Below are positions 11,441 to 21,995 of a DNA stretch of 64,000 nucleotides, piece by piece. The position numbers and the translations under genes were made by a program. Source of the DNA: Cordylochernes scorpioides (lineage: Eukaryota > Arthropoda > Arachnida > Pseudoscorpiones > Chernetidae); NCBI GenBank assembly GCA_030710605.1, contig CP092864.1, forward strand, positions 139,017,160 through 139,081,159, read 5' to 3'. The number at the start of each line of letters is the position of its first letter. The first letter of the stretch is position 1. The notes under the pieces were generated by a model that saw only the letters and a program-made list of their open reading frames with translations, searched no databases and was not told where the DNA came from.

Positions 11441-12580
11441 TAAATATTGTTTTTAAAATTATACATATTTTAAAAATATAAATGAAAAATACAAAATATA
11501 ATACAATTATAATATTAAAATTGGGTAAAATAAATTCTTGTTTACCGATAAAAAGGCACAGTATCGTCTGTTTTACAGTGTTGCCAGATTAAAAACGATG
11601 TATTAAATATTTATTTTAATTTACTCTATTTCGACATCAAAGCGTTATGTCCCACAAGGGACACTTGTACCTCGTAGAACACAAATAATAAAACGGTATC
11701 CCTTGATCGTGTAACTGAAATTGTTCCAATTTTAGCGTGTACGGTCGAACAAGCGTGTACTTATGCAACTAAAGATATGTCTTTTTCTTAATGTATCCAT
11801 CTCTGATCCCAGTACAATTTCACTTTTATACTTTTTTTTTCACAAGTAACAAATCTTATTTATATTATTTATATCAAAGTTATGAACGATTAGAGATTAT
11901 TTCATCTCCAATTGTACTAATAACAATATATATTTTATAATATTTAAAGAAAGTTATAGAAAATTTTGATGTCGAATTGAGAGTATAATGTCAATATAGC
12001 AAGCTATTACTGAACAATTAAGTAGAATTAAATTTAATTATATTTCATTCTACTTTATATATATATATTATATAATCTAAAAATATGTAAATATATTTTA
12101 TTTTTTAAAAAACATATGCTTTATTTTCATTCATTGACTATTCTACATTTTTGACCATAGTTTTAGAATATTTTGAATATTGTTGTAAATATGTATAGTT
12201 AACCTACCTTTTTTTTAAATTCAATAATATAGGAATTTTTTTATAAATTTTATGTAATTGTGATAAATATATAATGTTCAATTTGCTTCAAGTAATTAAA
12301 AAAAAAAACTACTTGATAAGTAAATAATTATTTTTCACGACTGCACCTTCCAATTTTCTCTTTTCAACAACATTATATTCATAACATATATATGTGAAAG
12401 TATTAAAATATTTACAAGACACAATGAATACTGTAGATTTAGATAAACACATAGATACATCATATTGAAGATTGACAGAGAAGTATTAGCTGATTGGTTG
12501 GAATTTTAAAACAGGTTTACAAGTTAACGAGAGAGATAACCTTAATTTTTATAGGCACTAAACCATGTTTATTTTAAACT
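11441..12580. other. AT-rich intergenic stretch
   Basis: It holds TA runs and a weak match near 11640-11670 to the GTGTCCC/GGGACAT dispersed block. There is no gene. Confidence 0.5.
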
Positions 12581-12582
12581 CT

Positions 12583-12712
12583 AGTACACGTGGTACAGGC
12601 CATGATAATCATGGTGGGTAGTAAACGACTGCTTTTACTGTAAGTGCACCACATGTGAAAAGCAGTTCGATTTTTCACTTATAATTGTGCCAGAGCCCCA
12701 TTTGGTTACTTT
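12583..12712 (-). repeat. SINE-1 tail fragment
   Basis: The minus strand shows the palindrome-rich tail (CCATGATTATCATGG and GTACCACGTGTACTAG) and part of the body. The tRNA head is missing. Confidence 0.7.
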
Positions 12713-12861
12713 TTAATAGCATATATTAATTTGTATCTAAAAAGTATGCTAATGATTATTTTTTACTTTTCGTTTATTTTATGATAGCTACCATGTTCTA
12801 AATTCTATTCTATGATATGAATAATATTAGTTATTTTGTTATAAAAAATATTGAAATTTTA

Positions 12862-13337
12862 GGTTCCGAACAAACTTTTGGAAGGGAGTGTACACGGCTC
12901 TTCTACCAACATCTACAAAGGTATGTATATTGAAAGCTTAATTAATATCGGTAGAACCTTTCTCTGAAAGACAAAACCTAGTTGCGTGCAAACTTTTGGA
13001 GGGAAGTGTACACGGCTCCTCTACAAACATCTACAAAGGTATGTATATCGAAAGCTTTATTGAATATCGATAGAACCTTTCTCTAAATGACAAAACCTAG
13101 TTGCGTGCAAACTTTTGGAGGGAAGTGTACACGGCTCTTCTACAAACATCTACAAAGGTATGTATATCGAAAGCTTAATTGAATATCGATAGAACCTTTC
13201 TCTAAATGACAAAACCTAGTTGCGTGCAAACTTTTGGAGGGAAGTGTACACGGCTCTTCTACAAACATCTACAAAGGTATGTATATCGAAAGCTTAATTG
13301 AATATCGGTAGAACCTTTCTCTAAAGGAGAGAATCTA
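12862..13337. repeat. Four tandem 119-bp units
   Basis: Units contain CAAACTTTTGGAGGGAAGTG, CATCTACAAAGGTATG and ATAGAACCTTTCTCTAAA. GTTGCGTGC starts at 12981, 13100 and 13219, so the period is 119 bp; the first unit is more diverged. The adjacent 13340-13400 shares AAGTGTCCTTTAGAGAGAGG with 60630-60660, so the array sits at the edge of a dispersed repeat. Confidence 0.9.
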
Positions 13338-13399
13338 GTTACAGAGGCAAAGTGTCCTTTAGAGAGAGGTGTCCTCTTACTGGAGAGTAGCTAAATAGC

Positions 13400-13840
13400 A
13401 AAAATGATAAAATTTTGGCAATGAAAACCTATTCTGAAAGATTGTAACTTTTAGTAGAGAGAGAGAAGAAGTAAAATTTCCAATACCTATTCATTATATA
13501 AACACGAGAATAAATATATCTTTCAATATTTCTTCACATTTTTAATATAATGAAAAATTTCCATTGTGTTGGGATATCCACTAGAGAGGGTGTCCTTTCT
13601 CAAGGAAGGTACACTACATAATATTACCAATAGCAGGACCAAAGAGACCTCAACAGACCATCACTTGGAAGAGAAAATAGAGGTAACCCAGGTTCCTGGA
13701 GCATAAATCACCAACTACCCGGGCTGTACAGCTACAGTCTAGAAGTCCAGTCATGGGGAGGGCAGATTGCTGCGGTAAACCAGGTAACGAGGTAGTTCAG
13801 CCCATTCCAACACTACCAAGATGATAAATTTATATTGTAA
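13400..13840. other. Unassigned moderately GC stretch
   Basis: 13610-13810 is richer in GC than its surroundings and free of recognised repeats. No conserved protein is apparent in any frame. Confidence 0.4.
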
Positions 13841-13845
13841 TATTA

Positions 13846-14310
13846 TAAGCTCAAAAGGAGCTTCTTCTATATAACAGGTTTATTTCGCTAGCTTTCGAAC
13901 GACGTCGTTCTTCATGCCCGTTTAATAACGATGTCGTTCGAAAGCTAGCGAAATAAAATTTAATATACAGTTATCAGCGTCATAATCAAGCAACAATTCT
14001 TAATCAATTCTGTCACCGTTTGTTTTTGTGAATGGAATAAATACCCAAATATGGCCATTTCTCATAACCATCGGTGGTTCAGTGGTAGAATGCTCGCCTG
14101 GCCCGGGTTCGATTCCCGGCCGTTGCATTTTTTTTTTTTTTACAAATTTTTAAAACTCATTTATATATTGTACAAGAATGACATCCACGGCGCCAATTTA
14201 TAATTGTAACGAATAGTATTTGAATAAAAGCATTTAATCGGGTAAACCCGGGCGTTGCCTGGGTCATTCGGCTAGTGTTCTATAGAAGAAGCTCCTTTTG
14301 AGTTTATAAT
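13846..14310. mobile_element. Hairpin MITE interrupted by a Helitron
   Basis: Outer arms (13846-13880 and 14276-14310) are inverted AAGGAGCTTCTTCTATA segments. An inner hairpin at 13885-13952 pairs TTTATTTCGCTAGCTTTCG with its complement around ACGACGTCGTTCTTC. A related uninterrupted element lies at 20775-20905. The Helitron inserted between an A and a T of the right arm. Confidence 0.8.
13959..14275 (+). mobile_element. Non-autonomous Helitron carrying a deleted tRNA-Gly
   Basis: The 5' end aligns with four other copies (A followed by TTTAATATACAG, then GTTATCAGCGTCAT). The 3' end has an imperfect hairpin CCCGGGCGTTGCCTGGG, ten bases, then CTAG followed by T, the Helitron 3' hallmark. The cargo at about 14070-14127 is a tRNA-Gly relic: A-box and B-box regions remain, but the anticodon arm is deleted. 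A T run follows. Confidence 0.8.
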
Positions 14311-14783
14311 CTTACAATATAGTTATGGTAATGTTGATGTCTACAAGAGAGAATGTAAATTTAATCCATGAATTTAATCTCCATGATCATATATAATTAA
14401 ACAAGAATAACAATACAAATAAAAATCAATACTGTATATGCTAAAAGAGGGATACATTAGGAGTTTTTCTGTTCCCAAAGTAGTGGAGTAGAAGCTCAAC
14501 TTTAAGAATTGGAGTGAAAATGTCCCAAGCGAGACTTCAGCAAAAACATATGTCGCTGGCAGGTGCAACCATTCTTAACGTGAGTCGTAAATTTTTCCTG
14601 GAGGGCAGGAATGATATCGGGGTAGGTGTCCTTCCCGGGGTCACATAGCTCTTGGTATCTTTATATATTCTCCATCGTACTTTATATTAATGAAAACATA
14701 ACACTTCGTTAACTGTGATTTTACCAAGTGACCTTTGGACGATCCATTGTCATCCATTTTCAAGGGAAAACTTGCTTAATCTA
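14311..14783. other. Unassigned stretch between MITE and microsatellite
   Basis: No recognised element or gene. Confidence 0.5.
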
Positions 14784-14797
14784 TGTGTGTGTGTGTG

Positions 14798-14848
<51 letters not shown>
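14784..14848. repeat. (GT)n microsatellite at the LINE 3' boundary
   Basis: A nearly uninterrupted GT run of about 65 bp abuts the 3' end of the minus-strand Tx1/L1-like element. A shorter GT run (20182-20197) abuts its 5' end. Confidence 0.97.
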
Positions 14849-14849
<1 letters not shown>

Positions 14850-14974
14850 CAATTGACAATTAAAAAATATTTATTGTCATCTTAGACAATATTATACATT
14901 TTCAATCATAGGGAGAGAAAAAGAAAAAAGAAGATGAGAAGAGAAGAGAAAATATGTACATATATGAAACATAT

Positions 14975-17900
14975 TTACAAGATGGTGATGGGAGATGGAG
15001 GAAGAAAACCTCGGCGCTGGAGGGTCCTAGACCAGGCGATGAGCGGGTCTTCCACTGCTTCTCCGAGCCCAACCTGTACAAAGTAGCGATAAATTCGCAA
15101 CTTTGCCGATGCCAGGATGGAAAGGGCGTCGTCCTCAAGGCCGGACCCGCCGAAGATCCAAGCCTGCAGGTCAGGGGGCCGCCCTATGATGTTGAAGGCC
15201 TCTCTGATGAGCGGCCTGATGGAGCGGCAGCACCAGTAACGGTGGCCGAGGGAGCGGTCGATGGACCCGCAGGCAGGACAGGAGGGGCCGACCGAGGCAG
15301 GATGGGCCGGATGGGGCAGGGCGTGGAGGGCTAGCTTGAGAGCTGCGTCGGCCTCGTGACCCGAATAGGCGCAGCGCCGCAGCGAGGCCCAGTCGATCCT
15401 GGATGGTGGATTGATGGTGGGCGTCCATCTTGCCAGGAATCTGGAGATGGGCGTGGCGGCGAGGCGCGGACGATCCAGGGCCCGTCGGGCCGAGCGGGTC
15501 GTGAGGCCGTTGAGGAACGGCGTAGCCGTCCCACGCAGCACCACGGCCGCAGCTAAAGAGCTAGATGAGGGTGCAGACTCCGCCCCGAAGCCCACGGCGT
15601 TCTCGGAGGTCAGCCTCCGACAGAAGGCGCCCAGGGCCGCGGCGTCAGCCAGGGCCGAGCGCGTAGGGCGGGCGATGAGGTGTTCCTCCTCGATGAGGTC
15701 CCGAACTCGGGCTCCGCTCCAACGGGCGGGGGCCAGGAGGTCGGGAGGGCGGAGGAACCGGCAGCCGCCGATGATGTTGAGGTCCAGTAGCTGAGCCGTG
15801 GGGACCGCCCGATGGTTGAGGCCCAGGATGTTAGAGGCCTCCTCCCACAGCTTCAGCAGCCGGAGACGGCGGGGCTGGAGACGGGTGCCGTCCGGTGGAG
15901 GGTGGATCCAGGCCTCACCGCTTTCTACCAGCCAGCTGAAGGCATTTCTGCCCCCGCGGAGCGCGGCTTGCACCCCCTTGAGGCAGGCTAGCTGGAGCTG
16001 GGTCGCCAGGTCGAGGAGGCCGAGGCCTCCGATGGCAACTGGCCTCGCCATGACATCGGCGGGAAGCCACGCCGTGTGGTCCTGTCCCCAGACGAATCTC
16101 GCCAGTCGGGCCTGCAGCTTGGCGATGGTCGGGGGTGATGGTAGGTATCCATGCAGGTGGTGCTGGATGACAGAGCCCACCAGTGTGTTCGCCGCTCTTG
16201 CTCGCCCGACGAGGGAGAGGCCGCGGGTGAAGGGCGTCCATTTGCGGCATGCAGTCTCCAGGAGGGCCAGGAGATGCTGCTCCCGGTGGGCGACGGTGCT
16301 CCTGGGGGCGATGTCGAGCCCGAGGATCCTGATGGAGGTGGTCGACCAGGAGGCGCCGAGAGGGGAGTCGCCGCGGTTGCGCCAGGCGCCGCACCAGAGG
16401 CCAGCGCTCTTCCGGAGGTTCACGCCAACTCCGGAGGCCTTCTTGTATTCTTCGAAGACGGTCGCCACCCGTTCGAAGTCTCCGTCGCGATGAAATAGGA
16501 GGACGATGTCGTCGGCGTAAGCGATGACATTGCCCACGCCGAGGGTCAACTCCAGGCGACGTAGCAGCGGCCCCGTGGCGATGCTGAAGAGTGCGGCACT
16601 CACGGCGCAACCCTGTCTTAGGCCGTTGAGGAGGGGGAAGGCGGTGGTGTAAAAGCCTCCTGCCCGGATGGTGGCGTCCGCCCCGGCGTATAGGATGTTG
16701 ATCCAGGCCCTGAAGGCTGGCGGGAGGCGGAGGGACGTTAGCAGGGACTCCAAGAAGCCGCGGTCTAGCGAGTCAAACGCGGACTCCAGGTCTACGCCCA
16801 TGACGGCCAGCGGCGAGCCCAGGGCGGTGGCCTCCTCGACGGCGTCCGTCACCATGGCGATGTTCCATGACGGGGACCTCCCGGGGACGGCGTAAGTCTG
16901 GCATTCCGGCACAAGGGTCCGCAGGTGGGGCTTGAGGCGCCGGTGAAGGATGGCGGCCAGGACCCTGTAGTCGGCCGAGGGCAGCGCGACGGGCCTGTAG
17001 CCGTCAAGGCCGCGACCTCCGCGGGCCTTGGGCACGAGGCAGATGGAGCTGCGCCGCGTCGACGGAGGCAGGGCACCTCGGAGCCGTGATGCCGCGAACA
17101 CCCGGGCCAGAGCTTCCGCGAAGAAGTCCTCGCTTAAGGCGATGAGGAGCTCGCACGGCAAGCCGTCCCAGCCGGGGGCCTTTCCGCGAGGGAGGTGCTC
17201 GATGGCGTTGGCGATCTCGCTGGGGCTGATGTCCGGCCGGTGGAGCGGGTCCTCCTCACTCAGCTCGCGGGTGGTGGTGGGCGCGCTGCTGGCGATGAAG
17301 GCAGCTCCCGCAGCTGGATCGCTGGTGGGACGGGCGAAGCGGGGCTGGAAGGTCGCGAACGCCCTCCGCCGAAGCTCGGGGCCCTCGATGATGTTGTCCT
17401 GCTCGTCCCTGATGACGCTGAACGGGCGTCGGAGGCGGATGGCGCGTGCTAGGTCCGGCAGCGATGGGTAGTCGGCCCGGATGGAGGAGGCCTCGAGCTG
17501 CGCCGCGATGTAACGTCTCGCCCTGTAGACGTAGCTGTCGCTGGCAGCGTGGCGCGGGTCGTGCAGGGATCTGGCCTCCGCCAGCAGCCCCGCCTTGATG
17601 GAGGTCCACCTATCCCAGAAGGTCCCGTCGTCGTCATCGTGCGCTGTGTCTTCCTCCAACTCCCGGATGTAGCCAGCCAGATGTTCGAGAGCAAGGCCCG
17701 AGCGGAGCATCGCGGCCAAGCGAGGCTGGGTGGGGGAGGAGACGGCGGTGGTGGGCGGGCCCACCTGGAGCAGCACGAGGCGGTGGTCCGAGAGGTGGTA
17801 GTGGCTGGTCGCGTAGATGGACGCGCGATCCAGGACTCCAGCAGGGACGAGGATCCGATCCAGGCGGTTCGATTCGACTTGGTCGCCGTGCATGGCGACT

Positions 17901-18446
17901 CTGGTGGGCAGGTGGGCGGCGTCGAAACTGGGTGGCCACGTCGACCAGCGCGGCCAGGTCCAGAAGAGCGGCGAGGGCATCCGATGATGATGATGACGAG
18001 GGGCCCCGATCCCTGATGTTAAAATCGCCGATGATCCAGCAGGCTCCCTCCTCCTCCTGTGCCGCTGTCGCCGCCAGGAGCTCCAGTTGCCGGTTTCTCT
18101 CCCGGGGTTCATGCGCCAGATGAACGACGATGGCCGTCATCTCCTCGCCGCGGACATCTATGGTTGCCAAGGCGATGTGGCCCGGCCACAGGATGCGTTG
18201 ATGTAGCACGGCTACGCCTGGTCCGAAGACGCAGGCGAGTCCGGATCCCGAGATGGCTACGGGATGGGCCAACACAACAGCACTGTAGCCGAGGCAGAGG
18301 TCTTGGCCGCTGCCCAGATGAAATGCGTTTGTCTCCTGGACAAACGCGATGTCCACGTGATGTTGCCTGAGGAGATGACAAAGGGCAAGGCTCCTCCTCC
18401 GAGTGGCGAGCCCTCGCGCGTTGATGGTGGCGACGCGGTAGCTCAT
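14975..18446 (-). pseudogene. LINE ORF2: AP endonuclease, reverse transcriptase, zinc motif (one frameshift)
   Basis: This protein nicks target DNA and reverse-transcribes the element RNA at the nick. Reading starts at 18446 with an APE-type endonuclease: catalytic Glu in FVQETNAF (residue 38) and GDFN (residues 140-143). Near 17925-17940 the frame changes by one base. The second frame, an open frame of 1045 residues from 18112 to 14975, then supplies the rest of the endonuclease, including SDHRLVLL (residues 108-115 of that frame). The reverse transcriptase follows: KAPGWDGL (311-318), VDLESAFD (440-447), GLRQGC (497-502) and YADD (532-535). A CPAC-H-C zinc-like cluster lies at 945-961. Together the two frames correspond to roughly 1150 residues, typical for the clade. 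The rest of the reverse transcriptase is uninterrupted, and an assembly error could explain the shift. Assignment to Tx1/L1 rather than another APE clade rests on motif style. Confidence 0.88.
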
Positions 18447-20101
18447 TGTTGCCGTCCCTTATGCAGCACCCCCTTGGTCTTCTGGAGGGTCTTGCGGATG
18501 GTGTGGTTGGAGTCTGGGATCGAGGCCTTGATGGTTTCGGCCACCTGGTCGAGGGCGGCGACCTGTGCTTTTGACAGCGAGGCCACTCGCTTCTCCATTT
18601 TTCCTTTAGAGGTGAGTAGCCGCTGTGCGTCCTCGCGGTCTATACCGGGCAGCCGGTCCCAGTCGATGGAGAGGTTGGGGAACTGCTTGAGGTGCTCCTG
18701 CAGCTGGACGAATGCGGGTTTGCCCCGGGGAGACGCGGAGGGAGTTGAGGTCAGCTCCTCCTCCGACATCTCAATGTCGAGCGGAAAGGTCTCAGGCTCG
18801 GGGGGCCGCGGGGCAGCCAGAGGAGCAGGGAGGGCGACAGGGGCGGGCTGGGCAAGATCCTTCGGTTCGGCAGGATGGGGCGCCGAGGGGATCGCTGGAG
18901 CCTCGGTTGATGTCTTCGCCGGTTGGACAGGGGACGCCGGTGTTGCGGGCGCAGGTGCCGGCTTCCTTGGTTGCTGAGGAGGAGGAGGAGGAGGAGGAGG
19001 AGGAGGGGGGCGAGGCCTTGCGTCGGTGTGAGACGCTGCTTGCCTGGGGCTGCCGTTCCCTTGCCTGGCGAGCGCTGGGCAGTTGGCTCTGCGGTGGCCC
19101 TGCTTGCCGCACTTGGAACACTTGATGCCAAAGGAGAGGAAGGCTGACAGGGTGTCTCCCTTGGACTTAATGGTCAGACGGGTGGGCAGCGACTCCAGCC
19201 TCACGCCCTCGCGGAGCAGGATGAACGCCTCCCGGCGGCCGTCGTTGAAGGTGTATTCCCCCATCTTGATCATGATGGGGGCGATGGAGGTCACGGTGCC
19301 GAAGTTGCGCAGGGGCTCCACGATGGCGCTGTCCTCGACGAAGCCGGGCAGATTTGCGATGGTAATGCGTTCTGCCCTTTTTCGGAAGGGGAAGACCTTC
19401 AGGTGGGTGCCCTCGATGTCCAGGCCCACCTCCACCAGACGGCTCGCATGGTCTTTGCTCGCGAGGCCCACGACATAGTGGCCGTTCATCCTGTTGAACT
19501 GGCTTATTTTCCCTGGCCCTCCGAGCAGGTGGCCAATTGCCCGGAGGTAGGAGTAGTCCGGGATGTCTGGGCACAGCTCCACGAAGACGTAGTTCTCGTG
19601 GTTGGTAGAGGTCTGCCTCGCCTTGGCGTCGGCGATGTTGGCGCGTGTCGCCTTGATTTCCTGGGGCGGCATTGACCTCGGCCCTGTTGGCCGCTTCTGC
19701 TGCTGGGAGCTGCGCTTCTCAGCAAGCCTGCTTGGCTGTTTAGAGGCGTGGTCAGGTGACGGTGAGACGAGGCGTCTTTTCTTTCTCTTCACGACTGTGT
19801 AGCCTTCGTTGGCGTCCACCTCCGCCATCTCGCTGTCGGCCCAGTTGAGCGAGGCCGGGCTGGCTGGAGTTACGCTGGTCGTAGCAGCAGTCTTCGGCGC
19901 CGTGACGTCACCACGCGCGGCGGCCGGATTTACATGCATGTCGCCTGCCGGCGAATTTGCATACTTTTGGTTTTCAGAAGAAATTTCTTTAGTTTTCTTC
20001 ATATTTATTTCTTTTGGCGATATTTCCTCGCCTGTTGGTAGCAGGATGCTGGGCCTTTCAGGCACTTTTTCAGCACATCCTGGGCTTTCTGCCAATATCA
20101 C
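18443..20101 (-). CDS. LINE ORF1: RNA-binding protein with zinc knuckle
   Basis: This 552-residue protein is presumed to bind element RNA and chaperone it into an RNP. A basic, low-complexity N-terminus leads to a central part (about residues 165-330) with two RRM-like patterns around ENYVFVELCPDIPDYSY and ITIANLPGFVEDSAI. A CCHC knuckle CSKCGKQGHRRANC follows at about residues 330-345. A run of eleven prolines and an acidic C-terminal third complete it. The stop TGA (18445-18443) overlaps the ORF2 ATG (18446-18444), so ORF2 is probably made by termination-reinitiation. The first Met at 20101 is taken as the start; the next Met, about 33 codons in, is possible. The protein is intact and unlike any host gene I recognise. 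Confidence 0.85.
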   Translation of the reverse strand: MILAESPGCAEKVPERPSILLPTGEEISPKEINMKKTKEISSENQKYANSPAGDMHVNPAAARGDVTAPKTAATTSVTPASPASLNWADSEMAEVDANEGYTVVKRKKRRLVSPSPDHASKQPSRLAEKRSSQQQKRPTGPRSMPPQEIKATRANIADAKARQTSTNHENYVFVELCPDIPDYSYLRAIGHLLGGPGKISQFNRMNGHYVVGLASKDHASRLVEVGLDIEGTHLKVFPFRKRAERITIANLPGFVEDSAIVEPLRNFGTVTSIAPIMIKMGEYTFNDGRREAFILLREGVRLESLPTRLTIKSKGDTLSAFLSFGIKCSKCGKQGHRRANCPALARQGNGSPRQAASHTDARPRPPPPPPPPPPPQQPRKPAPAPATPASPVQPAKTSTEAPAIPSAPHPAEPKDLAQPAPVALPAPLAAPRPPEPETFPLDIEMSEEELTSTPSASPRGKPAFVQLQEHLKQFPNLSIDWDRLPGIDREDAQRLLTSKGKMEKRVASLSKAQVAALDQVAETIKASIPDSNHTIRKTLQKTKGVLHKGRQQ

Positions 20102-20197
20102 ACTTGCCAGACTAAGCGCCCTTTACACGCACTCAAAAGGCGAAAACGGCGGAGCTCGCGAAAGCGTGGCCGCACGCCCGCGTGTGTGTGTGTGTGT

Positions 20198-20670
20198 CGA
20201 AAGATTTTGTCTATTTTAAAGTCAATCGATTCAAATCTCCTGGATATCAATCAAACAATATAAAAGGTTTCTGGAATGAGTTTCTTTTTATATTTATTTA
20301 TGTGACTTAATATGTACACTGTGTGACGAGGAAATTACTGAAGAACTCTCCCATTACCTGCTTAATTGTACAGCCCTTGATGCATAGAGGAAGGCCCTAT
20401 ATCAACAAATTAAATGTACCAACACTTCACCCTACGTATTGCTTTCAAAAATATCAGCAAACAAATCTAAGGCAATAGCTTATTATAATTTTTTAGATCA
20501 TCATTATGTAAGGACCAGTCAACAAGTGAATGACTTTGAGATGAAGAATAAAGTCAGTTCAATTTCTATTTCACTACCTATGTAAATAACACAAGATGAT
20601 TATTACCTTACCCAATTGGGAGAATCTGTATGGGGCAAGTCCCTAATAAAGACTTTTGTGTGTGTATATT
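20198..20670 (+). pseudogene. 3' end of a CR1/L2/jockey-type LINE
   Basis: At about 20307-20360 the plus strand encodes CTLC, then a short acidic stretch, then SHYLLNC: the CCHC-type cluster found at the C-terminus of many APE non-LTR ORF2 proteins. Reading continues with one internal stop (an in-frame TAG near 20386) to about 20585. It is followed by a 3' UTR ending in GAATCTGTATGGGGCAAG, TCCCTAATAAAGAC and a GT-rich tail. This ties the widespread tail motif in the window to a LINE. The 5' part is missing. Confidence 0.65.
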
Positions 20671-20684
20671 TATTAATGTAATTT

Positions 20685-20715
20685 CAAGCTTTCGGTCACT
20701 CTTGCCTCTTCTACA
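20685..20715 (-). repeat. TTGAAG/TAGAAG-hairpin-CGAAAGCTT motif
   Basis: The minus strand reads CTGTAGAAGAGG, a loop, then GACCGAAAGCTT. It is one of at least seven occurrences of this arrangement in the window. Confidence 0.5.
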
Positions 20716-20774
20716 GGAGAAAATAAAAATTAATAAGTATCTAATAATGGATATATTACGATAATATAAAAGAA

Positions 20775-20905
20775 CAAAAAGGAGCTTATTTTATAGAACA
20801 CGTTTATTCCGCTAGCTTTCGAACGACATCGTTCTTCAACGGGCGTCGAAAGCTAGCGGAATAAACGTGATGTACCCAAGAAGCTTCTTTTTGTTATTTT
20901 ATATT
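20775..20905. mobile_element. Hairpin MITE, uninterrupted copy
   Basis: Inverted arms CGTTTATTCCGCTAGCTTTCG and its complement surround GAACGACATCGTTCTTC. Outer AAAAGGAGCTT and AAGCTTCTTTTT segments are also inverted. It is related to 13846-14310. Confidence 0.8.
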
Positions 20906-20929
20906 ATCGCAATATACAATTTAAACCTG

Positions 20930-21110
20930 TCTATACGCCCCCTCTTGGGACTCAACAAAATAGGGTGCTATAGAGAGGGGGTGTTATAGACAGGTCACTT
21001 TTAATGTAAAATGTTTACATTTTAATGTTTAAAATCTGGCGCTATAGAAAGGAAGGCGCTATTTAAGGGCGGGGGGGGGGGGGGGCGCTATAGACAGATT
21101 GAACTTTATT
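20930..21110. repeat. CTATAGA-type dispersed repeat with G run
   Basis: It repeats phrases like TGCTATAGAGAGGGGG, GTTATAGACAGG and GCGCTATAGACAG around an 18-base G run (21070-21086). It resembles the termini of DNA transposons whose ends read CAGTAAAACCTC, seen also near 33115, 35565 and 60730. Family uncertain. Confidence 0.4.
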
Positions 21111-21139
21111 AATGGTAATCAAGAAGTTGTTTCTCTACA

Positions 21140-21690
21140 ATAATGGATATAGCTACCATTGATTTATTCAATTCCCGACATTTCAGTGTCTCGCTGTTAC
21201 TCTTCTTATTCCACCTGAGGAAACTGACAGCAAGTCCGCCTTTGCCGGTCCCAAGCCCGGATGAAAAAGGAGGAGGGGGAGTAGTAACAAGCTCACTAAA
21301 AAACCTGGACTCAGCTGGCCCGGCTGATAATACCCTGTAAGGGCTCCAGGGAAACAGGATGAGCAGCGTTTGTACTCCATGTTAGCAGCGGCTGTACATG
21401 GTGTATGTTCCTCATGTCAGAGGCGGCCATTTCTTTTGGAGATAAGTCGGCCTGCCACTTAGTAGTGCTCCCAGTCTTAATGACAAAGGCAGATGCATTC
21501 TACTTCACCCCAATAATGATGGTTGTCATTCTCAACCTTCAACCCCAAAACACATTATTGACTGTATTGATTCATCCATTGATGAGCACTACTCTTCCCC
21601 GGCAGATACCATCAAAAGTCTCAAGCTTTACAAGCTTGATACCGTAATATGATTGAGTGGAGATAAGAAAGAAGAAGACAGCAAGCCACT
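21140..21690 (+). repeat. Possible RTE-like LINE remnant
   Basis: The segment ends with GATTGAGTGGAGATAAGAAAG and AAGAAGAC, matching 63300-63345. That style of tail is common in RTE-type LINEs. Upstream sequence is moderately GC-rich but no conserved domain is legible. Low certainty. Confidence 0.35.
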
Positions 21691-21934
21691 GCAACGCTGA
21701 GAGTTAAATAGATTATTGATTGATGTGTAGCTATATTTTCCAAATCAACTTCCAACCAACCAATTATCTTCAAAACTAATAATGAGTATCTAACGGCGTT
21801 TATTATTAATTGTTTTTATACACTCGCTAACCATGACGTATGCACAAAGGAACGTGGCCATTGACATGCGTCGGAACTGGAGGCTGTTGTTGGGTGCTGC
21901 GCTGCCTGGAGTATAGAAGCTCCATCTATTATTT

Positions 21935-21995
21935 CTTCCTGTGGTGAATCTGTATAAGACCGCTGGTCATAATAAAGCTTTGTGTGTGTGTTTTT
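21935..21995 (+). repeat. LINE/SINE-type 3' tail
   Basis: It has GAATCTGTATAAGACCG, CTGGTCATAATAAAGC and a GT-rich end, like 31-90. Confidence 0.55.

Larger units (their letters stand above)
14849..20181 (-). mobile_element. Tx1/L1-clade non-LTR retrotransposon, near full length
   Basis: This is a minus-strand element with an 80-bp 5' leader, ORF1 (20101-18443), ORF2 (18446-14975) and a short 3' UTR of about 125 bp. It is markedly GC-rich inside AT-rich DNA. ORF1 and ORF2 overlap as ATGA. It is bounded on both sides by GT/CA repeats, which suggests insertion into a microsatellite. One frameshift near 17930 is the only visible coding lesion, so the copy is young or under-corrected. Confidence 0.85.

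Noticed and set aside
14848..14960. Poly(A)-type 3' tail for the LINE
   Set aside because: In element sense the end is a purine/pyrimidine-biased UTR and a CA repeat, not an A tail.
15411..18016. Several plus-strand frames of 120-230 codons opposite the LINE ORFs
   Set aside because: Shadows of a GC-rich coding region on the other strand; no domains.
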